Assembly: GCA_039654915.1 (NCBI GenBank)
Contig: CM077593.1
Coordinates: 118,537,413 to 118,601,412 of the forward strand
Reading direction: 5' to 3'
DNA from: Aquilaria yunnanensis
Lineage: Eukaryota > Streptophyta > Magnoliopsida > Malvales > Thymelaeaceae
DNA length: 64,000 nucleotides
In this document: positions 23,801-33,463 of the stretch, one piece after another
Position numbering within the stretch: the stretch's first letter is position 1
How the letters are laid out: each line of letters begins with the position of its first letter
The notes under the pieces: generated by a model
Told to the model about the DNA's origin: nothing
What the model saw: the letters and a program-made list of their open reading frames with translations, nothing else
Database searches by the model: none
Position numbers and translations under genes: made by a program

Positions 23801-25176
23801 GCAATCCCACATAGCTTATAAAAAAGGCTATGTAGGTACTTATATGTCCTTGGGCACGCTCACCTCAACAAGCTAGCTTTTGGGGATGAGTTCTACCCAA
23901 AGGGTGTGTAAATTATCTCTTATTTAAAGGTTTAATCTCGAGGTTCCTATCAGTTCAATATCAGAGCTTGGGTCACAGGTTCGAGCCCACTTCCAAGAAA
24001 CAAGTTCGAGGACAAACCTTTCTTAAAGATAGAGGGAATGATAGGTCCCGGGTTTGGGAAGGCATGGGTCGAGTTTGGCCATGTAGATCCACATAGTCAT
24101 CGGAGACTGGTGGAGCCCAAGGCACCAATAGGTGATCAACTGAGACTGGTGGTACCTGTGTCTGATCCGGGTTGAAGGTCCAATAGGATAGGGCTAATGA
24201 TATAAGCCACAAATCTCACATGACTTGTAAAAGACGCTATGTAAGTGCTTATATGTTCTTGGGCACCCTCAACTCAACAAGCTAGATTTTGGGGATAAGT
24301 TCTACCCAAAGGATGTGTAAGCTGACTCGTAGTCAGAGGTTTGATCCCGAGGTTCCTATCAAAACCCTACTATGAGTCTTTCTACATTGTTCAGGGTTGT
24401 TATTGCATATGCAACTCAAGCTATCTGTGGAGTCTGTGTTACCATTAAAAGGAATCCTGCCTGGGGATAGAGCAAAAAAATTTTGCTACTGTGCTACTTA
24501 AGCAAGCAGTAACGAAGGAAAATATGCTCTATTTTAATGCCTTGTTTAGTTAAAAGCTTGCACTACTAAGCTCAGCAGAGGAAAGTATGCTGCTTAACTA
24601 TATGTAGAGAGAGGCTCAGAGGATCTTTCAACATATGGAACAGATTAGAGACCACAGAGTAGCATATGAGCAAATACTAGATAGCATCTTGAACCATAAG
24701 ACAATCAATCAACTCAGTTTTAATCCAACTACATGAATGTTGTGTCTCCCTTTCTACCAGAAAACACAAATACTAAACCAATTTGAGCAGAGATCTTACT
24801 TCCGATACAAGAACTCATTTTGGTAAATATGCTCATATTGCGGCAGATCTTCATTATCTGGATCCTTCACATTCATAACAATTAACAAACAGTCACTGAA
24901 TCAGCCAACTGTATCTCCCAAAATCTACACCCAAATTCACACCAACGATATTCACAAACAACATTTGAACTGAAACTTCAAAACCACAATTTGCAACACT
25001 ATCAAGATCATCTGATTACATGAAAAACACATAATTCACCTAAGTTCGACCATGGAATCAGTAACTGAAAGCTAGATAATCACAAAACATGCAAATGATT
25101 GACGAAATAAAGCCATACAAGTAAGAAATTCTCAAGGAAAAAGGGGGAAAAAGAAATAAAAGAAAAAACTTGCCAT
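15065..25176 (-). CDS. ASHH1: ASHH1/SDG26-type SET-domain histone H3 lysine methyltransferase
   Basis: Ten coding exons on -: 25174-25176, 24800-24864, 22441-22597, 22025-22111, 21859-21943, 21684-21777, 21364-21562, 20250-20284, 15472-15961, 15065-15334. They total 1485 bases and join in frame to 494 residues. Introns are GT-AG except the first, which is GC-AG. Domains: Cys-rich AWS at about 33-75 (CECKFD, CGERCWN, CPCGVYC); SET at about 77-200 with EGRGWGL, FINHSC (Cys164), and ELAYDYNF (Tyr197); post-SET CLCG...C at 211-218; a long acidic and Lys-rich linker; and a conserved C-terminal block with [16 protein letters not shown]. Arabidopsis ASHH1 (SDG26) is a nuclear enzyme linked to H3K36/H3K4 methylation and to flowering time through SOC1. 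Catalytic motifs are intact, so the gene looks functional. Intron 2 contains a TRIM and intron 8 (15962-20249) is 4.3 kb of repeats. Acceptor choices for exons 2 and 4 are the least certain. Confidence 0.93.
16033..17842. other. ASHH1 intron 8, left part
   Basis: Non-coding. A 124-codon frame at 16671-17045 (-) has no recognised motif. A 52-base direct repeat containing AACTATGTAAGCAAGGATG occupies about 17464-17552 in two near-identical copies. A (CA) run at 15409-15429 lies in the neighbouring intron 9. Confidence 0.5.
17843..17878 (+). repeat. (AAT)n microsatellite
   Basis: Twelve units of AAT/ATA without interruption, inside ASHH1 intron 8. Confidence 0.95.
17924..18400. repeat. Possible hAT-type MITE with poly-C tracts, inside ASHH1 intron 8
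   Basis: The left edge reads CAGGGGTTGCCC followed by a C run to about 17945. The right edge holds a run of 18 C (about 18358-18375) and ends TTCCACCCCTG. The outer 7 bases CAGGGGT are inverted at the two ends. No matching 8-bp duplication is seen, so the element call is weak; the two C tracts are certain. Confidence 0.35.
19017..20070. repeat. Complex direct and inverted repeat block in ASHH1 intron 8
   Basis: A unit starting ACTACTAAACAGAACG at 19017 is repeated directly from about 19313 (ACTACTAAATAAAACT). Both copies include CTGTTCATCTTGTATTGGA and GAATT(C/G)TGCTATTCAATTTC, and carry GT- or CA-rich simple repeats between these. A third copy lies inverted at about 19780-20060 and holds an (AT)n run at 19950-19970. 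The inverted arms could fold into a large hairpin in the pre-mRNA. Confidence 0.7.
22598..24799. other. ASHH1 intron 2 (host of the TRIM)
   Basis: A 2.2 kb intron bounded by GTAAGATC (donor on -, at 24799) and TTTTCAG (acceptor at 22598). About half of it is the TRIM. The rest shows no gene or motif. Confidence 0.85.
23213..24361 (+). mobile_element. TRIM-type LTR retrotransposon with three LTRs and two internal domains, in ASHH1 intron 2
   Basis: Three LTRs of 321-323 bases lie at 23213-23535, 23632-23952 and 24039-24361. Each begins TGATAGG and ends CCTATCA, so the TG...CA ends are part of a 7-base inverted repeat. Each LTR has a TATA-like box (CTTATAAAA in copy 1 near 23398). The two internal domains (96 and 86 bases) begin with an AATATCAGAG stretch close to the initiator-tRNA-Met primer site and end with GATAGAGGGAA, a polypurine tract. 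Outer flanks AAGCC and AACCC match 4 of 5, a likely target duplication. There is no coding capacity, as is typical for TRIMs. Confidence 0.85.
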
Positions 25177-25250
25177 GTTTAATCACCAATCAGGACAGAA
25201 GGACCCTCGCTGGCCTCTGTAACAATTGCTACGGCTAAGAGTTCCAGCAC
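25174..25250 (-). other. ASHH1: ASHH1 5' leader exon ending exactly at the start codon
   Basis: A strong acceptor (TTCTTCCAATTGCAG) ends at 25251. The exon runs from 25250 to the ATG at 25176-25174, and the intron then opens GCAAGTTTTTTC, a GC-type donor with otherwise consensus bases. The next exon begins GATCCAGAT, giving Met-Asp-Pro-Asp. An alternative is translation from an ATG at about 24877 without splicing, which would add three residues (M-N-V-K-D instead of M-D) and stays in frame. Confidence 0.65.
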
Positions 25251-25533
25251 CTGCAATTGGAAGAAATTAGAACGGACATCAACAGAGTTCTCTGTTTGTG
25301 TCTTTTTTAGTTGTACTCTTACAAATAAATCAAGCGCAAGGACGCACAGACGGAAGTTGGGTCCAGAGATTATCAATTAAATAAAGACGAAACATATCAA
25401 TCGAAAGCCGAACAATAGGCGGCCAGTGCGCCGAAATCAGCAAGAAATACATTCAACAAAAATCATGTTCCCAGAAAAATAAAATGTTATAGAAACTGGG
25501 CTAAACACTTTCAAATTTCAAATGGGAAATAAC

Positions 25534-25720
25534 CTTAATTCATGCGACTCGAGCCAATTGCAGGTCCTAACTCCTAGGGTTTCCTTCTGAAACTGCCGAC
25601 CACCGTCGAGCAACACAAGCGTCGGACGGTATTGAGTTTCAGGCCTCGCCAGGCGAGTGAAACGACGTCGTTAAAGAGTTTCAGTCTCCTTCCCTGCTGA
25701 TGAAACGTGCGAACGTCGTC
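25534..25720 (-). promoter_or_regulatory. ASHH1 leader and proximal promoter with telo-box and palindromic ACGT element
   Basis: A probable first leader exon ends at 25534 (AAG then GTTATTT). It contains a telo-box, AAACCCTAG on - (25574-25582), typical of plant housekeeping promoters and leaders. A perfect 12-base palindrome AACGACGTCGTT lies at 25661-25672 and holds a GACGTC core of the kind bound by bZIP factors. The transcription start itself is not defined. Confidence 0.45.
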
Positions 25721-26479
25721 TTAACCAAATCCTAGACCGTGTGAAGAACTATTGCACGTAGCTATTGGGCCAAAGGTCCAAGATCAATCTATTTTCGTTG
25801 AGTAGTGTAGTACAATTTTATTAAGCGTTTTCTCCCTCTCTCCCTCTCGTTTTTTTTTCACTGTTTGTTGCTTTTGTGTTAACACTTTATATACCCCATT
25901 TAAAAGCCAACATTCTATTTGGACAAAGAGCATTTGTCCGTGAATCTGAGATGCGTTCTACCTTTCATATGCCCTATGGTAAAGTTATTCCTTTATTCTC
26001 GTTCAAAATTATTATTTTTCAGTGTCTTTCTCATCTCAGCCTCGGCTTTTCTCAGATCTACCATGGTCGCGATTTCTTCTTTAATCTCCGCTTTAACCAC
26101 TGGCCAACCTCGTGGACAAATAGACGAATCCCTCCACCCGTCACTGCTCAGCATTGCCATGGCTGTAGCAGCTGCGGTAGCCGCATTAGATCGAGCCTCC
26201 AAAGAATGAGAGGTGCGACGGCTCGGGAGAACTTCATGGCTGACGGTCTAGCAGAAGGAGCAACAGCGGTGGGCTGCAGGAGACCGGAGCAATTGATGGC
26301 GAGTAGGAAAAGGCAGGCGAAGGGACACGCCTGGCGGAGACGACGGTGCTTCAATTCTTGCAAACCGCTCCGGCGAAAGGAAGAAGAGGAGAGCAAAATT
26401 GGGTCAAAGGTTATGTTTGTCCCTCATCTTTTTATTTTTATTCAAATTAATCCCTAATGTTTTTAGGTGCCAATTTGTG
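25721..26479. other. Unassigned region upstream of ASHH1
   Basis: Overlapping frames exist on both strands (for example 25876-26457 on + and 25993-26202 and 26148-26396 on -). The - frame at 25993-26202 has an Ala-rich start and a charged helix (EIKEEIATMVDLRKAEAEM), but neither start context nor splice signals support a gene. The GC content at 26190-26380 is higher than nearby, so a decayed gene fragment is possible. Confidence 0.4.
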
Positions 26480-26875
26480 TACAAATGGAAAAAAAAAATT
26501 AAATATGTATGCACGTACTTAATGTTTTTCAGTTATATTTCATATGATTTGTACATATATGTCATGCAATTTATACATGTATCTCACTTTCTTTATATAT
26601 GGGATGGGATTTATACATATCTATTATTCTACTTGTACAGATCTTTTGTTATGCAGGTTATGCATTTTCGCTACATTAACATCTTTTTTTGTGTTGAAAT
26701 TTTCTTGTCCAATAGAATGGATGAAGAGCAATTTAAGACTTTCTTCTATAAATTGTACAAATATGTTTAACATGATTTAATTTTATGATTGATATATTTA
26801 AACTTGATGAATATATATATATATATTGGTAACATACTCTGATCTCATTTGTACACATGCATCACATGTTTTGTA

Positions 26876-28412
26876 CAGATAGCAAATTTTGACTTGACCT
26901 GACAACCTGGCCTGACCTATTCGAATCCAAGTCCAACCTGACTTGTCAATGACCCAAACCTAACTATATCCAACCCCAACCTGAACTTGAACCAGATTAA
27001 AATGAAATCCAAAAAAACCCAAACCCTAATAACTCAAACTTGAAATACTTGAACCCAAAATGACCTAAACTTGAAATACCCAAACTCAAATTGACCCGAA
27101 TCTAAAATGACTTAAACCTTAGACTAACCTAATTAGAACCTGAGATGACCCGATGATTAAACCCGACAAGACATGATTTTAACCTTCACCATAAACCTTA
27201 ACTTTTCTTTTTATTATCTTCCATATTTAGTAAGTTCTATTTATGGGGGCTTTCATATTTAGTAACTTCCTTATTTTGTGATTTTCAAATTTAGTAAGTC
27301 CTATATTTAGAGAAGGAGACTTCCATAATTACCAATTTTCAGAGCTTTCATATTTAGTAAGTCTTATATTTAAGGAAAGAACTACCATATTTCTAATTTT
27401 TCTGACTTTCTTTTTTAGTAATTCTTATATTTTGGGATATGATTTTCATATTTAGTAACTTCCACTATTTCAGTAGTTCTATACCTAGTAAGTTTCATAT
27501 TTAGGAAAAGAATTTCTATGTTTAGTAAGCTTCATATTTAGGAAAATAACTTCTATGTTTAGTAAGTCTCATATTTGAGTTCTTTTAAAACAAATAACTT
27601 CTATACTTAGCAAGTGTAATGACCTTGGAAGCTAATTGCCAAAATTACAAAATTCATCCTTAAACTTTTAAGTATAGTACACTAAGATGCCTTAATTTTA
27701 AAAATTTAATTTCAATCACCTATAATAATGACAATATAGGTCCCTAAACTTTTGAAATCTTTACATTTTTACCTAAAATTTTTGAAAATTTTCAGTTTAA
27801 CAACTAATAGTAAACTATACTTGCATTTCATAGCAATTTCATAAAAAAAAATCATCAAAATAAGAGCATAGAAAAATTGTCGCAGTATGTGTCTAAGTGA
27901 TAGCTAGATGAGGGTCTAGGTGACTTGTGTAATGATAGCTGAAAGGTATAAGTCTAGAAAAACAATCAAGTATTATAAAGTATTACCAATAATATTAAAG
28001 AACCTAAATATGTAATAAACTATATTGAAACAAAATTATGAATTTTTTAATTAAACATACTAAGAAAAGAAAACTTTATCTTAAATTAAATTGCACCAAA
28101 AATTGAATTCTTTAATATAAATTTTAACAAAAATTGAGTAAAAAATTGAATCGATTCAGTCATTTTAACTTATGCATAAGTAACTCGAGTGAAATCGAAT
28201 GTCAACCCAAATGTGGCCCGAAACATGACTTGAAATTACTCGAGACTGAAATTGATCAAACCTGCATTAAACCCAAACCCAAATAAACCCGACCCGACCC
28301 AACCCAACATAAACCCGAAAGCAACTCGAACCTAAATAACTAGACCTAGTCCCAAATTTATGTAATTCGATTAGACCCAAACTTGGCTCAACCTACTCAA
28401 TTTCCATCCTTA
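26876..28412 (-). mobile_element. Non-autonomous hAT-like element, copy 2 (same family as 6816-8215, opposite orientation)
   Basis: Reverse-complemented, the right edge (TTTCCATCCTTA) and the next bases match the left edge of copy 1, including the ATTGAGT(G/A)GGTT stretch. The left edge CAGATAGCAAAT matches the other end less well. The inside matches too: ATATTTAGTAAGT-type repeats at 27220-27610, and a stretch with TGATAGCTAGATGAGGG near 27897 matching CTTCACCCAGCTATCAC near 7333. Ends are rich in ACCCGAACC-type runs. A clean 8-bp target duplication is not visible. There is no transposase frame. Confidence 0.7.
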
Positions 28413-30689
28413 AATTGTTATGTACATATCTATTACTTACTTTATACATCAAATTTTATACATATTTATCATTTGATTTGTACATATCTCAAATTTTGAC
28501 GGGAAATGGGATTTGATGAACTCACACTTGTTTTTTATAGGAGGTTGAACTTATACATGCTACCGAAAACATATCTATAATTTCATTCGTACATATATCA
28601 TACATTATTTATATAGATCTCTTACTTTCTTTGCACAAAGAGTTTGTGCATATCTGATATCTAATTTGTCATTACAACAAAATAGAACTTTGAAAACAGT
28701 TTTTAGTATCTCATATAAGTGGTTTCTACTGCTTTAAAGGAAACTGAAGTGGTTGCCAACCGCTTCAAAAAAATACCTCTTACACAGGCCTTGCCTCAAA
28801 GAATTTTAAAGCAGTTGGGGAACCATTTCAAATTTTGATGTGGTCACTTTGGAAGTGCTTAACTATTTCAAAAGTATTCACCCATGAAACTCCCTCTTAA
28901 ACCACTTGTATAAGTGGTTAACCGCTTCAACTCTTGCATGGATGTTTGAAGTGGTTAACTGTTTCTGTGGTCCTACACTTCCAAATCACTTAAAAGCGGT
29001 TTGGCGCTTCGAATTGCTAGTTGTTTAATTCATGTTCAAAGAGGCTAACTGCTTCCATTGGGTATACGCATGTTCAATACCTTGAGGTGATTAACCACTT
29101 TTTTTTTTTAACAGCAGCTTTTTCTGTGCTAATTTATGGGTTGGTATGATAAACCCGCACTGGTTTGGTTGAGTCATATAAAGAGAATGGAAAATAAAAA
29201 TGAACCCTTAATTAATACAAACATAATCCATAATCCATAGCATCTAACATCGAGAAAGTTCAAATACACCAGACAATCATTGTTGAGACAAATGTTCACC
29301 ATGAAAAAAATAACCAAGTTTTTGCAATGATTTATTTTCTAATTACTTTTGCGTCTTAATTTATATATGAAAATCTATTTTCTTAAGTACTTCAATATTG
29401 CCACACACACTTTCATTTTAGGGAAAATGCAATATGAATTTAAGTATGCAATGGCTGCCAAACTAAGCAATGTATTATACATCTGAAAATGGCCTATAAT
29501 AAATTAAGATAATTGAAATGTGGAGATCTTACCACCTTCTCATATACAATATCTTATTGGCTAAAGCTAATATATGTCGATCTACCATATATATTTCTCT
29601 CTTTAGTACTAATGTACCACCACCACCTAAGCTAGTATTAAAAACATTAACAACTAAACCTTATCCACTATACTACTGTTTCTACTACCTTTTTCAACTC
29701 TTCCATTTAATGATAACCCAATGGACCTTAGCAAGACAAAGCTTTCTCACGATAAAGTTTGGTCATTCTTAGTTCTTTTAGATCAGTTGCATGTTTATTG
29801 ATACAAATACCTTTTTATTTTCTTAGTCATCAAATCTAAACGGAACAATGGAGTATAAATTATTTTAAACATCATTATTCAAACATGAAGAAAACAAAGA
29901 TAGTGACATAAAGACTATTTACCTGGAGATTCGCATGTTCATCTTTGAACCCTTTCAACTTAAAACCTCTATTTTTCTCAGACAAAACAACTTCTAAGTA
30001 GCTAATACGAATTGTATTTTCCAATGTAGACAAAAACTAAAAAATAGAAAAAAAATTGGCAGAGAGAACGTGTTGGCTTCGAATCAATTGGAGAAAGAAA
30101 GGGCCAAGCAAAAATATTTGAAGCACACTAAAAAATAATTCACTAAAATTTGAAAAATTACAATCAATAGGACAAAATTGAGTAAGTCGATACAATTATA
30201 TATGTACTTGAGCTTTGATGGCTGGAATTTACTAAGCAATTGGGGAGAATCGGAGAAGCTGAGAAATAGAAAGGGTGAGAAGAGGACAACAAAGTGGTCG
30301 AGAGGCGGAGAATGTGGATGACGAGCAGGGGCGTAGCCAAGATTATAGACTAGAGGGCGGGGGTTGGCCGCCGACGGTTGCCGTTGGAAATGAAAAGAGA
30401 AAGAGTGAATCGCGTCATACATTGGCACGCCGCCGTCACGTCAGGAGCCTTCGCAAATCGCAATCTCTAATCACAAATTGAGGGCGCTCTGTCTCTGTGA
30501 AACTAAAAGAGAAATTTACAAAAACCCCCATCTGGTAAGTCCTAACCTACACTTACCCCCTCTATATTCCAAAATCTACACTTATCCCCTTCTTAGCTAA
30601 CTCAATCACTAGACCCACTTTGATGGTGGGCTCTATAACATCTTAAAATTTGTAAACCCAAAACTGCCCCTTAATGCTCTCTTCAATTG

Positions 30690-30889
30690 CGTTTCACAGC
30701 CGTTCAGTTTTCTCTTCCAGCAGCGAAGATTTCCCTCCCTGGCCCTGGGTCTTCCTTTGCTTCTGCCTCTAGGTTCTACATCAATCTCTGTTTATAGAGT
30801 CTACTATAGCACTCTTGATGTCCTCAAATTTGTCTCCCCAAAGAAATTAAGGCTGCTTATCGGAAATTGACTCACCAGGTCTGCCTCTT
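30690..30889 (+). pseudogene. Captured J-domain (DnaJ-like) fragment inside the MULE
   Basis: Two overlapping frames read VYYSTLDVLKFVSPK (about 30789-30842) and then EIKAAYRKLTHQV (about 30843-30884). A J-domain usually has Tyr-x-Val-Leu, then Ser-Pro, then EIKxAYRKLA, so the pieces fit with one frameshift and a small deletion. The HPD motif is not reached: the sequence continues CACCAGGTCTGCC, which looks like an exon end followed by a retained intron. The parent gene would encode a J-domain co-chaperone, possibly plastid-type, judged by the Ser/Ala-rich stretch upstream. It is not a working gene. Confidence 0.5.
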
Positions 30890-30894
30890 GCTTT

Positions 30895-31610
30895 TGATAA
30901 AGAATGAAAGGGCGGGAAGAGATAATGGATGATCAAGACTTGTTGTTAAAATTTTGCTAAAGTAAGCCAAAATCCATTCCAATCCCCAAATTCAAGATCT
31001 CAGGCGATTGCATCTGTTCCCAAACAAATGGATGATCAAGACATGGTCCAGGACGTCAAGCATCATACCCATGAGTTTGATTTCCCAAGCAGGATTCCAA
31101 TGAAATGAGGTTCTTTTTTCACCAGATTTTGATTTCCCAAACAGGATTCTGATGAGATGGTGGAACTCCTTGGTCCAAATGGGGAGGAATTGCTTTTAAA
31201 AGGTTTTTGGATCTAAGTCAAATGTACAGATGCTTTCGATATGGATGATCCTATAGTTGTTCGCTTTCACACAAAACTTCCCCATCGCCAAGTTCAGTGG
31301 TAGCTATGGCTCTATACTCAATTTTCAACTGGCAGCTGATACTGGAGCTGGACTGGGAACTGGCGGTCGAAGCCGTCATGCTCAATGAATCATGGTGGTT
31401 CATTGTGGTGGCCTAGTTCTTGTATTTCATGAGCAGCGGAGCAGGTCTTGCGGCCGCATGTGGAATGGCTTCTTCTGGAAAGTGTTTTAGGGAATCAGGG
31501 TACATATACTAATGTACAGTTTGGGGATTGGAGCAAATGCGTGACAAATTTAGGTTAATAGAGAAAGACAATCAGCAAGGGGTAGTTTCGGGTTTACAAA
31601 AATTGTAAGT
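30895..31610 (+). other. Other possible captured gene fragments inside the MULE
   Basis: Short frames with MDDQDMVQDVKHH (near 31030) and EMVELLGPNGEELLLKG (near 31156) are gene-like but not identified. A related pair of stretches (GATTTCCCAAGCAGGATTCC near 31079 and GATTTCCCAAACAGGATTCT near 31131) suggests a small internal duplication of the captured sequence. Confidence 0.35.
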
Positions 31611-32716
31611 TATGATAGGGCCCAACATCAATGTGAACAGTTACAGAGTTAGCAAAAATGGGGTAAGTGTAGGTTTTAGAATATCTAGGGGGTAAGTGTA
31701 GGTTAAGGCTTACCCCAGGGGGATTCTTGCAAATTTCCCAAACTAAAAGAGAAAAGAAAAGAAACACACCGGATCCAGATTCATTAAAATCATTTAAAAA
31801 ATGGTTAAAACATATAAAAGTCCTCCATTAATTTTAAAACTTACGTATAGGTACCTGACTTTAATTTTCCTACAATTACATCACATATACTATCTACCCT
31901 ATAAAATTTTCCAAAATTCTAGGGGGGGCGGCTACCACATCTCGTCCCTACATAAATACGCCCCTGATGGTAAGGGTGAAGAATGAAGAGCCCGAGAGGC
32001 GGAGAACCCTAGAACGAGAGAGGGCAAGGGCGATGAATGAGGAAGGTAAAGGACGGTGAACGAGGACACGAACGACAGTGCTCGATGGTTGAGAATAAGG
32101 AAGCGAAAGACGGAGAACACAAGAAAAAAAGATAGGTCTAGCAAGAAAGTGATAGAGCTAAAAGGTTTTAGGATCCAATTTTTTTATTCCTTTTAAGAAA
32201 TTCCCCAGCTCTTTTATTTTGTTTTCAAACGTTCTTAAATTTTACATTACTTTACAATTTGGCCATTATTAGAAAACAACATTGGAAGTGGTCATTATAA
32301 ACCGTTTCCAAGTGAAGCACACCTCATAAAATTGAAGTTGTTTTAAGTGACTGCTTCAACCCTTATGCTTTAATGAGCTTTTGTAGTTTGTACATATCTC
32401 CAATTTTGGAGACATAAAATTTAATGTGTTTACACTTGTTTTTTGTTATTAAAGGTAATATTGGAATACAAATATATATCAACATAAGGGGTAGGGCACA
32501 CATTAGACTTACCCAACGTTTGTAGGAATTATTTAAAATTGAACTATTTTTGAAGATTTTAAAATTGAAATGTTTAAATAAAAAATGCTAAAAAATAAAA
32601 TAAATTTGCTCTTAATCTCTATTTGGAAAGAAAATTTATCATTATCGTTATAATCTTAAATAAATTATTAATAATTTATATTAGTTTTATAGATCCTTAA
32701 AGTTAAAAACTATCAT

Positions 32717-33010
32717 CATTACAAGAGAAATGAGCTGATGCGACCTAAGAAATAGCAACATTCAGTTTCACCATGTGACTGATATGCCACAGGAAAAAGC
32801 ACTGGCAAAAACCTTAGTCGTATGAGTTGTGCCACTGTTTATTGGGTGTCTTGGTCATTTAACTATTGGGCCAATTAAATTTGTGTAACTAACACTAGTA
32901 GTCGAATGGTGCAACTAAATTTCAGTTGCATCGTGAGACTAAATTTTAGTTGTTCAATTGGTAGGCCAGTCAACCATGTGTGACTAACATGTAGTCACAC
33001 GACATGTATA
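32717..33010. mobile_element. Terminal fragment of a second CACTA-like element
   Basis: It starts CATTACAAGAGAAAT, close to a CACTA terminus, and is followed by repeated palindromic motifs: GTGCAACTAAATTTCAGTTGC, GAGACTAAATTTTAGTTG and GTGACTAACATGTAGTCAC. This is the typical terminus plus subterminal repeat layout. I did not find the matching other end or a 3-bp duplication. Confidence 0.45.
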
Positions 33011-33432
33011 TAAATATATATTTAAAATTTAATTTTAAATATGTTTATAATTATCAAAATCTATATATATATATAGGGGAAATGTAAAAGAAAGTTATAT
33101 AACTTTTGCAACTTTTCTAAGTAAATCCTATATCTTCACGATTTTCTATTTAAGTCCTATATCTTAAAAAACATGATCACTATTAGTCCTATAGATGGAA
33201 AATTTGACGGAAATCTGGTGTGATGGAAAATAGATGTTAAAAACAAGAGGAAAAAATTAAAATTAGACATCTAACTTTTTAACTTTTATAATTAAGTCAC
33301 TATGTTCCTATTTTCTCACAATTCACTTCTGGACTCAAAAGAAATCTAAAACTGTGTAACTCTAATTGGAATGTGCAGGTTGACTTATTGCTTTTGTGCT
33401 TGAAATTTTTAGAAAATTTTTAACATAAACTA

Positions 33433-33463
33433 TTTCTTCTTCTTCTTCTTCTTCTTCTTCTTC
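33433..33463 (+). repeat. (TTC)n microsatellite
   Basis: About ten uninterrupted TTC units. Confidence 0.95.

Larger units (their letters stand above)
30509..31739 (+). mobile_element. MULE with long terminal inverted repeats and exact 9-bp target duplication; Pack-MULE-like
   Basis: The 9-base flank AAACTAAAA is identical at 30500-30508 and 31740-31748. Terminal inverted repeats of about 130-145 bases (30509-30655 and 31612-31739) start GAGAAATTTAC and, on the other strand, GGGAAATTTGC; both include CCTACACTTACCCCCT. There is no transposase. The inside (about 30660-31610) is G/C-richer than the surroundings and carries gene-like fragments, including a J-domain-like stretch, so it looks like a Pack-MULE. 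Confidence 0.85.
30326..31966. mobile_element. hAT-like element nested in the CACTA-like element
   Basis: The ends are perfectly inverted for 10 bases: CAGGGGCGTA on the left and TACGCCCCTG on the right. The 8-bp flanks ATGACGAG (30318-30325) and ATGGTAAG (31967-31974) match at only 5 of 8, so the duplication is old or the call is imprecise. Near the ends lie GAGGGCGGGGG and GGGGGGGCGGC. The MULE at 30509-31739 sits inside it. Confidence 0.5.
28670..32388. mobile_element. CACTA-like (En/Spm) element
   Basis: The left end CATTACAACAAAA and the right end (reverse complement AACTACAAAAGC) resemble the CACTACAA terminus of CACTA elements. The flanking TGT at 28667-28669 and TGT at 32389-32391 form a 3-bp target duplication, as expected. 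Removing the element restores the motif TTTGTACATATCTC of the surrounding array. Both subterminal regions (28710-29110 and 32290-32370) are packed with short inverted motifs of the form AAGTGGTTAACCGCTTC, the usual CACTA subterminal design. No transposase is recognised inside. Later insertions occupy 30326-31966. Confidence 0.6.
26480..32470. repeat. Degenerate array of TTTGTACATATC-like motifs, split by nested transposons
   Basis: Motifs such as GATTTGTACATATAT, TTTATACATATCT, ACTTGTACAGATC and GATTTGTACATATCTC recur about every 25-45 bases at 26540-26875, 28413-28669 and 32389-32470. The three blocks become continuous if the hAT-like element (26876-28412) and the CACTA-like element (28670-32388) are removed. 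A longer match links 28480-28540 and 32390-32450 (both contain ACACTTGTTTTTT), so the array itself may belong to an older element. Confidence 0.6.

Noticed and set aside
23940..24010. tRNA-like B-box (GGTTCGAGCCC) that might indicate a SINE or tRNA gene
   Set aside because: No cloverleaf or A-box could be drawn, and the stretch is the internal domain of the TRIM.
26544..26875. Regularly recurring words that might suggest a CRISPR-like or satellite array
   Set aside because: Spacing and sequence are irregular, and the window is clearly a plant nuclear genome.
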